From contig CAZUDO010000006.1 in NCBI GenBank assembly GCA_964618895.1, positions 1 to 20,394 on the forward strand: a stretch of DNA of 20,394 nucleotides. Direction: 5' to 3'. This DNA is from CAZUDO01 sp964618895 (GTDB lineage Bacteria > Desulfobacterota > Binatia > DP-6). Below are positions 15,116-20,394 of the stretch, piece by piece. A program made the translations under genes and the position numbers. Numbering within the stretch: the stretch's first letter is position 1; each line of letters starts with the position of its first letter. The notes beneath the pieces are model-generated. The model was not told the origin of the DNA and ran no database searches. It was given only the letters and a program-made list of their open reading frames with translations.

Positions 15116-16301
15116 GCGCCTCGCGCTCCTCCGCCGACAGCCCGAGCAGCCCGCCGTACACCTCGTCGTTGTGCGCGCCGAGACACGGCGCGCCGCTCCG
15201 GATGGCGCCCGGCGTGCGCGAGAAGCGCGGGTAGACTCCCTGCATGCGGACCGGCCCGATGACGGGATCTTCGACCGTCTCGATGTCGCCGCGCGCCTGG
15301 ATGTGCGGGTCGGCAAAGATGTCGGCCACCGAGTACGCGACCCCGAACGGCACCTCGTGCGCTTCCAGGATGTCCTGGATCTCGCGCGCCGTGCGCGCCC
15401 GGCACCAGGCGGCGACCAGGGCGTTCAGCTCCTCACCGTGATCGGCGCGCAGCGCCATGGTCGCGTAGCGCGGGTCGACGAGCAGGTCCTCCCGCCCGAT
15501 GGCGCGGCACAGGCGCGGAAAGAGCCCGTCGCCGGCGGCGATGATACACACGTACTTGCCGTCGGCGGTCTCCCAGTTATCGAGCGGCGCCGAGTTTTTC
15601 AGGCGATTGCCCTCGCGTTCGCGTACGATCCCGAGCCGGTCGTATGCAGCCAGCGTGTGCTCCATGATGCGGAGGATCGACTCGTAGAGCGACAGATCCA
15701 CCCACTGCCCGCGCGGCGGCGTCCCCTGCTCGCGCGCCCGCCGGTCGCGCTCGTAGAGCGCGCTCACGATCGCAAAGGCGTTGAAGACGGCGGTCAGGTA
15801 GTCGGACACGATCAGCCCGGGACGGACGGGCGGACGGTCGGGGTAGCCGGTCAGGTAGAGGAGCCCGCCGGTGGCGATGCCGTTCCGGTCGAGGCCCGGA
15901 CGATCGCGATACGGCCCCGTCTGCCCGTACACCGACACGCGGGTCAGGATGACGCCCGGGTTGACGGCGGCCAGGTCGTCGTAGCCGAGCCCCCACCCCT
16001 CCAGGGTGCCGGGTTGGAAGTTCTCGACCACCACGTCGGAGAGCGCCACCAGGCGCTTCACCAGCGCCTGCCCCACGGGTTTGCGGAGATCGCAGGTGAC
16101 CGAGCGCTTGTTGCGCCCCTCCACCGCCCAGAAGAGCGAGTGGCCGTCGACGAACGGCCCGATGGTACGCATGAAATCGCCCTGCCCGGGCAGCTCGACC
16201 TTGATCACCTCGGCCCCCAGGTCGGCGAGCAGCGTGGCGGCGAACGGCGCGCCGATGCGCGTGCCGAGGTCGAGGACGCGGATGCCGGCAAGGGGTCCCA
16301 T
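15093..16301 (-). CDS. CaiB/BaiF family CoA-transferase
   Basis: This 402-residue family III CoA-transferase has the typical N-terminal block GIRVLDLGTRIGAPFAATLLADLGAEVIKVE, cited here as residues 6-36 with key G-A-P-F-A. Further on are NKRSVTCDLRKP (64-75), VVENFQPG (91-98), SVYGQTGPYRDRPG (123-136) and WVDLSLYES. The expected catalytic aspartate is D167 in LIVSDYL, matching D169 of formyl-CoA transferase. It would move CoA between carboxylic acids through a covalent aspartyl thioester. It is the last gene of the minus-strand group, 6 bases after the second acyl-CoA dehydrogenase. Its final codons overlap the ligase gene on the other strand. Donor and acceptor acids are unknown. Confidence 0.94.
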   Translation of the reverse strand: MGPLAGIRVLDLGTRIGAPFAATLLADLGAEVIKVELPGQGDFMRTIGPFVDGHSLFWAVEGRNKRSVTCDLRKPVGQALVKRLVALSDVVVENFQPGTLEGWGLGYDDLAAVNPGVILTRVSVYGQTGPYRDRPGLDRNGIATGGLLYLTGYPDRPPVRPGLIVSDYLTAVFNAFAIVSALYERDRRAREQGTPPRGQWVDLSLYESILRIMEHTLAAYDRLGIVREREGNRLKNSAPLDNWETADGKYVCIIAAGDGLFPRLCRAIGREDLLVDPRYATMALRADHGEELNALVAAWCRARTAREIQDILEAHEVPFGVAYSVADIFADPHIQARGDIETVEDPVIGPVRMQGVYPRFSRTPGAIRSGAPCLGAHNDEVYGGLLGLSAEEREALTRERVI

Positions 16302-16307
16302 CGTCCG

Positions 16308-17486
16308 TCACCGCGACCGCGGCAGGCCGAGGACGCGCTCGGCCAGGATGTTGCGCTGGATCTCGGACGTGCCCGCGAACAGGGACGCGCTCCGGTAGTA
16401 GAGATACGAGCGCACCAGCTTCCCGCCCGCCACCGCGCGCGGCCCCGGCTGCCAGCAGAGCCCGCGCGGGCCGAGGAGCCCCATCAGGGTGTCGTGCATG
16501 CGCTGGCTCATCTCGCTCCAGAAGAGCTTCACGAAGCTCGACTCGGGGCCGAGCGGCTCGCGGCGCAGGATGCGGGTCAGCGCGCGCCAGTTGTTGAGAC
16601 GCGTGATCTCCACGTCGATGAAGTGGCGCGCCAGCTCCTGGCGTACCACCGGGTCGGCGGCGCGCGGCGCCTGGCCGTCGACGCCCTCGCGGGCGAGCCG
16701 CAGCAGGTCCTGCAACAGAATGCGGTGGATGACCAGCTGGCGCGGCGCGGTGCCGCGCTCGTGCGTGAGGGTGGTGTTGGCGATCGCCCAGCCCTGCTGC
16801 TCGGCGCCCACCAGGTGCGCGCGCGGCACGGACACGTCTTCCAGGAAGACCTCGTTGAACTCGTCGCTACCGGTCAGCTGGCGGAGCGGGCGCACGGTCA
16901 CACCGGGCGCCTGCATGTCGCAGATGAAGTAGCTGATGCCCTTGGCCTTGGGCGCATCGGGGTCGGTGCGCGCCAGCAGGATGCCCCAGCGCGCAAACTG
17001 CGCGTAGCTGGTCCAGACCTTCTGCCCGTTCACCACCCAGCCGTCGCCGCGCCGGTCGGCACGCGTGCGCAGCGCGGTCAGGTCGGAGCCGGCGCCGGGC
17101 TCGGAGAAGAGCTGGCACCAGAGCTCCTCGGCGGGGAGGATCTTGGGCAGGAAGCGCTGCTTCTGCTCCTCGGTGCCGTGCGCGATCAGCGTCGGGCCGA
17201 CCAGGTTGACGCCGATCCGGTTGATCACCTCGGGCGCGCGCGCGGCCGCCATCTCCTCCTGGAAGATGAAGTTCTCGAGCACGGTCGCGCCGCGGCCACC
17301 GTACTCGCGCGGCCAGTGGATGCCGACCCAGCCGGCCTCCGCGAGCTGCCGCTGCCAGGCGCGCAGGAAGGCAACCTCGTCGGCCAGGCTCGCGTGCTCG
17401 GGCGGCTCGGCCGGCACGTGGGCCCGTAGCCAGGCGCGCAGCTCGGCGCGGAAGGTCTCCTCGGCCGCACTGAAGGAGAGATCCAC
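16308..17486 (-). CDS. Acyl-CoA dehydrogenase, FadE-like (second copy)
   Basis: The 392-residue protein is full length. Motifs are GIHWPREYGGRGAT (55-68), LWCQLFSEPGAGSDL (122-136), NGQKVWTSYAQFARW (153-167) and a C-terminal LFAGTSEIQRNILAERVLGLP. It is clearly related to the dehydrogenase at 2550-3701 but too different to be a recent duplicate. As there, alanine (A371) replaces the common catalytic glutamate, and THERGT offers E243 as the likely base. A GTG at 17486 is used as start because it begins the family motif (V/M)DLSFSAAEE and no ATG fits better. It is followed 6 bases later by the CoA-transferase gene, so the two should be co-translated. A perfect palindrome lies 14 bases upstream of the start. 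Confidence 0.93.
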   Translation of the reverse strand: MDLSFSAAEETFRAELRAWLRAHVPAEPPEHASLADEVAFLRAWQRQLAEAGWVGIHWPREYGGRGATVLENFIFQEEMAAARAPEVINRIGVNLVGPTLIAHGTEEQKQRFLPKILPAEELWCQLFSEPGAGSDLTALRTRADRRGDGWVVNGQKVWTSYAQFARWGILLARTDPDAPKAKGISYFICDMQAPGVTVRPLRQLTGSDEFNEVFLEDVSVPRAHLVGAEQQGWAIANTTLTHERGTAPRQLVIHRILLQDLLRLAREGVDGQAPRAADPVVRQELARHFIDVEITRLNNWRALTRILRREPLGPESSFVKLFWSEMSQRMHDTLMGLLGPRGLCWQPGPRAVAGGKLVRSYLYYRSASLFAGTSEIQRNILAERVLGLPRSR

Positions 17487-17499
17487 CGCCCCGTACTTG

Positions 17500-17515
17500 C
17501 CCGCGCCGGCGCGGG
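17500..17515. promoter_or_regulatory. Perfect 16-bp GC palindrome before the second dehydrogenase
   Basis: CCCGCGCC joined to GGCGCGGG reads the same on both strands with no spacer. It lies in the 43-base gap between the propeller gene stop and the dehydrogenase GTG. It could be an operator, or the stem of a transcription stop for the propeller gene, although there is no loop and no T-run. Self-complementary GC runs are common in DNA this rich in G and C, so confidence is limited. Confidence 0.35.
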
Positions 17516-17529
17516 GACGTCAACCGCGC

Positions 17530-19161
17530 TCAGGAGCGCGCGGCGCGCACCGCCGTCGCGAGCTGGTCGGTGACCGTCCGCAACGCGGCGCTACAGGTCA
17601 TCGACAGCGGATGCTTGCGGGCGCGCTCCGCCTTCTTCACCAGCGGCTTCACCTTCTTGAGCAGCTTCGCGGCCTTCTTGAGCAGACGCTTGGCGACCTT
17701 GGGCTCGGCGTCACGTACCTCGGCGAGCGTGTCCCGCACCTGGTCGAGACGTGCCGTGATGCCGGCGGGTACGGTCTGGCCGTCGCAGGGCCCCGGCGGC
17801 AGCGTGGTGGTAGTGGTGCCCGGGCGTGTCGTGCTCGTCACCGTGACGGTCGTGTTCGTCGTTCCCGGCACCGTCGTGGTGCTGCTCGTAGTCGACGTCA
17901 GACTGGTGAGGAACCGCTGCGCGGCGACGCCGTCACCCTCTCCGTCGGCGTAGTAGCCGGTCCACGCCACCACGAACCGCCCGGACTCGAAGGCGACGGC
18001 GGGGAACTCCTGGTACCCGAAAATGTTGGTGTTGGCGACGAACTCCGGACCGGACGGCGTCCCGTCACGCTGGAAGTGGCGCGCCGCGACGTCGCCGTAG
18101 CTCTCGTCGTTGGCGTAGGTGTGCCAGACCACGACGAACTCGCCGGACACATCAACGCTGACCGCCGGGTCGCTGCTGTAGCCGTCCGCCCGTTCGCTCA
18201 CCTGGAACTCGTTCCCGAGGGTGCCGTCGGCCGCCATGCGGCGGGCCATCACCTGCGTCGGGCCGACCGGGGCGGGGGCCTTCACCCACGACACGATGAA
18301 GTCGCCGCCCCGGTTGGCCGCGACCGACATCCCGTAGCCGGTGGCCGCCGTCGTGTTGACGTCGAACTCGAGACCGAGCGGGGCGCCGGATGCGCTGAAC
18401 CGCCGGCCGACGATGCGATACGCGTACTCCGTGTCGCCGGGGCTCCGCCACACGACGACGAAGCGCCCGTCGCCGGCGGCCGCGACGTAGGGGGTACGCT
18501 GCGGGCCCGCCGTGGTGGTGTTCACCGGGCGTTCCGGTCCCAGCCCCGTCCCGCCGGCATCGAAGCGCCGCACGAACACGCCGGATGCGGATCCGTCGCC
18601 GTACCCGTACTCGTCGCCACCCTCCCAGGCGACCACGAACCGGCCGGCCGCGTCCGCCGCGACCGTCGGACGGCGCTGCGGACCGGCGGTCATGGTGTTC
18701 ACCGGGATCTCGCCGCCCGCCGGCGCGCCGTCGCTCGCGAACCGGCGGGCGAAGATGCCCGCCGACGAGCCGTCCTGATTGCCCCCGACGCCGGAGTCGC
18801 TCTCCTCGCGGCTCTCCCAGGCAACGACGAAGCCGCCGGTGCCGTTGGGCGCGACCGCGGGCGCCCACTGATCGCCAGGCGTGAACGTGTTCACCTGGAA
18901 CTCGCCCTCGCGCTTGGTGCCGTCGCTGGCGAAGCGCTGCCCGAACACGCCCAGGCCGGCGCCGTCCTGGCCTTCGCTGCTCCACACCACCACGAAGGTG
19001 CCGGCGGCATCGGTAATCACCGTCGACGGGCCGAACTGGTACCCCCTCGAGTAGGTGTTCACCTGGAACTCGTCGCCGTCGCGCACCACCTCGGCGCCGA
19101 GGGGCGACACGGCCGCGACCGCGGCGACCGCGAGCATTCCGACGATGCGGAGTGACACCAT
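17530..19161 (-). CDS. Exported seven-repeat propeller protein with Thr-rich linker and helical tail
   Basis: The ATG at 19161 gives 543 residues with a signal peptide (MVSLRIVGMLAVAAVAAVSPLGA); a longer frame upstream would run into the next gene. Residues about 30-418 hold seven repeats of 45-63 residues. Each has the pattern E-F-x-V-N-T, a P-x-V-A strand, G-x-F-V-V-x-W, a polar loop often rich in D and G, then G-V-x-x-R-R-F-x-x-D-G. This suggests a seven-bladed beta-propeller, possibly binding calcium through the D/G-rich loops. Residues 420-458 are a Thr-rich linker ending TTTTTLPPGPC. Residues 460-543 are an amphipathic Lys/Ala-rich helical segment (LLKKAAKLLKKVKPLVKK) bracketed by C459 and C523, which may form a disulfide. 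No known function. It lies 67 bases after one CoA-transferase and 43 before the dehydrogenase. Confidence 0.85.
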   Translation of the reverse strand: MVSLRIVGMLAVAAVAAVSPLGAEVVRDGDEFQVNTYSRGYQFGPSTVITDAAGTFVVVWSSEGQDGAGLGVFGQRFASDGTKREGEFQVNTFTPGDQWAPAVAPNGTGGFVVAWESREESDSGVGGNQDGSSAGIFARRFASDGAPAGGEIPVNTMTAGPQRRPTVAADAAGRFVVAWEGGDEYGYGDGSASGVFVRRFDAGGTGLGPERPVNTTTAGPQRTPYVAAAGDGRFVVVWRSPGDTEYAYRIVGRRFSASGAPLGLEFDVNTTAATGYGMSVAANRGGDFIVSWVKAPAPVGPTQVMARRMAADGTLGNEFQVSERADGYSSDPAVSVDVSGEFVVVWHTYANDESYGDVAARHFQRDGTPSGPEFVANTNIFGYQEFPAVAFESGRFVVAWTGYYADGEGDGVAAQRFLTSLTSTTSSTTTVPGTTNTTVTVTSTTRPGTTTTTLPPGPCDGQTVPAGITARLDQVRDTLAEVRDAEPKVAKRLLKKAAKLLKKVKPLVKKAERARKHPLSMTCSAALRTVTDQLATAVRAARS

Positions 19162-19213
19162 GCCCGCCCGCAGGACTAGTTCGGCGAGGCTTTCGGCGTC
19201 AAGGCGCGCCGCC

Positions 19214-19245
19214 CCCGGGGGGGGTCCCTTACACCACCCCCCGGG
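19214..19245 (-). terminator. All-GC hairpin over the end of the upstream CoA-transferase gene
   Basis: CCCGGGGGG (19214-19222) pairs perfectly with CCCCCCGGG (19237-19245) around a 14-base loop that contains the TAA stop of the CoA-transferase (19229-19231). Read on the minus strand, this stem forms as the gene ends, just before the propeller gene. It could slow or stop transcription or protect the RNA end, separating the transferase from the propeller gene. There is no T-run, so a classic intrinsic terminator is not shown. Confidence 0.35.
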
Positions 19246-20394
19246 CCCGCAGGGCATGGAGCTCGTCCACCCCCACGCCTACCTCGGCCAGGAGCGCCGC
19301 CGTGTCGGCACCGAGCGGGGACGCCGGCGCGTACTGCGGCGCCACCCCCGCCATCTTGATCGGGCAGCCCACTTCGCGCAGCCGGCCGAAGACGGGATGC
19401 GTCACCTCGACCACCATCTCGCGCGCCAGCACCTGCTCGTCGGCCAGCGTCTCGGCGACCGTGTACACCGGGGCCACCGGCACGTGCCCGCGCAAGCATT
19501 CGATCCACTCCGCCGTCGTGCGGCGCAGGAACTCCGCACGCAGCACGCCCACCAAGGCCTCGCGATGCGCCAGCCGGTCGGCGAGCGTCGCGAAACGCGG
19601 GTCGCCCAGGAGCGGCGCAAGCGCCATGCGGTCCGCCAGCCGCTCCCAGAACTTCTGCTTCATGCACATGACCACCAGCCACCCGTCGCGGGTCTGGAAG
19701 CTCTGGCTCGGCACCAGGCTCTGATGCGCACCCTCGGGCAGGCGCGCCGGCTGCCAGTCGCGGTTGAGGGTCCAGATGCCCAGGTAGTTGAGCATCGACA
19801 CGGCGGTGTCGAGCAGCGACACGTCGAGGTCGGCGCCGCTGCCCGTCGTCCGCGCCCGGTGCAGGCCGATCATGAGCGCCAGTGCCGCCAGGATGCCGCC
19901 CGAGAAGTCGACCACCGAGACGCCACACTTGGTGGGCGGGCCGTCGGGCTCGCCGCTGACGCTCATGAAGCCGGCGTACGCCTGCAGCAGATAGTCGTAG
20001 CCGGGATCGCCAGCGCGCGGCCCCGTGCGCCCGAACCCCGACAGCGAGCAGCAGACGATCTTCGGGTTGACCGTGCCGAGCGCGGCGTAGTCCAGACCGA
20101 GCTTCGCCGGCAGGTCGCCACGCAGGTTGTTGAACACCGCGTCGACCCGCCCCACCAGCCGGTGCAGCAACGCGCGCCCCTCCGGCATGCGCAGGTCGAG
20201 CGTCAGGCTGCGGGCGCCGCGGTTCAAGGCCTGGAAGTAGAGCCCATCGTGCGCAGCGGCGTCGGCGAAGGGCGGCACGGTGCGTGCCTCGTCGCCGCGT
20301 GTGGTCGGATCCTCCACCTTGATGATGTCGGCGCCGAGGTCGCCGAGCAGCATGGTCGCCCACGGTCCGGCGCCGAGCTGCGTGAAGGCCAGCA
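19229..20394 (-). CDS. CaiB/BaiF family CoA-transferase, 5' end beyond window
   Basis: The reading frame runs off the right edge. The first visible residues, LAFTQLGAGPWATMLLGDLGAD, match the usual start region of family III CoA-transferases, so only about 10 residues are missing and the ATG at 20353 is internal. Other motifs are SLTLDLRMPEGR, VFNNLRGDLPAKLGLD, SLSGFGRTGPRAGDPGYDYLLQAYAG and GSGADLDVSLLDTA. The catalytic aspartate is expected in VSVVDFSGG, 149 residues after that internal ATG. It would transfer CoA between acids. It is only distantly similar to the CoA-transferase at 15093-16301. It is the first visible gene of this minus-strand group and is followed by the propeller gene after 67 bases. 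Confidence 0.92.
   Translation of the reverse strand, partial: LAFTQLGAGPWATMLLGDLGADIIKVEDPTTRGDEARTVPPFADAAAHDGLYFQALNRGARSLTLDLRMPEGRALLHRLVGRVDAVFNNLRGDLPAKLGLDYAALGTVNPKIVCCSLSGFGRTGPRAGDPGYDYLLQAYAGFMSVSGEPDGPPTKCGVSVVDFSGGILAALALMIGLHRARTTGSGADLDVSLLDTAVSMLNYLGIWTLNRDWQPARLPEGAHQSLVPSQSFQTRDGWLVVMCMKQKFWERLADRMALAPLLGDPRFATLADRLAHREALVGVLRAEFLRRTTAEWIECLRGHVPVAPVYTVAETLADEQVLAREMVVEVTHPVFGRLREVGCPIKMAGVAPQYAPASPLGADTAALLAEVGVGVDELHALRARGVV

Noticed and set aside
15171..17429. A 752-codon plus-strand frame opposite the CoA-transferase and dehydrogenase
   Set aside because: No motifs or signal sequence are present, and the opposite strand has complete conserved enzymes with matching gene boundaries.
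17065..19155. A 696-codon plus-strand frame opposite the exported propeller gene
   Set aside because: It is an antisense shadow; its apparent repeats only mirror the propeller repeats on the minus strand.
1..20394. CRISPR array, rRNA or prophage structural genes
   Set aside because: I saw no regularly spaced short repeats, no rRNA signature and no phage structural proteins in the window.

Overview
The window is very GC-rich bacterial chromosomal DNA with dense, mostly minus-strand operons and long antisense open frames typical of high-GC codon use. Gene content points to a Gram-negative catabolic generalist: acyl-CoA dehydrogenases, CoA-transferases, a crotonase, an acyl-CoA ligase, an esterase, an RND/MMPL transporter with DUF1329 and YCF48-like partners, and exported proteins. 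An exported propeller protein with a Thr-rich linker ending in TTTTTLPPGPC recalls proteins of uncultured deltaproteobacterial lineages such as Binatota. That placement is inference from memory, not a computed assignment.

Layout. 1-324 holds no recognisable gene but several perfect inverted repeats. 325-921 (minus) is a decayed integron integrase that lacks its N-terminal domain and the HxxR/GH catalytic box. 943-3701 (minus) is a tight operon read as acyl-CoA dehydrogenase, amidohydrolase-fold protein, crotonase. 3799-6981 (plus) is a large secreted PHP-domain (CehA/McbA-type) metallohydrolase. 7063-12266 (minus) is a three-gene envelope module read as YCF48-like propeller, RND/MMPL transporter, DUF1329 protein. 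12435-15115 (plus) is an overlapping pair, an HSL-type esterase and an acyl-CoA ligase. 15093-20394 (minus) is a CoA-transferase (cut by the window end), an exported seven-repeat propeller protein, a second acyl-CoA dehydrogenase and a second CoA-transferase.

How it may work together (inference). The esterase would release a carboxylic acid, the ligase or the CoA-transferases would make its CoA thioester, and the dehydrogenases and crotonase would carry out beta-oxidation-like steps. The RND/DUF1329/YCF48 set would move a hydrophobic compound across the envelope. The substrate cannot be read from the sequence.

The observations most worth a second look are the integrase remnant with its clean internal deletion, the amidohydrolase without its HxH metal motif, a six-cysteine insert in the transporter, the exported propeller protein sitting among CoA-metabolism genes, and the palindromes in front of three transcription units.
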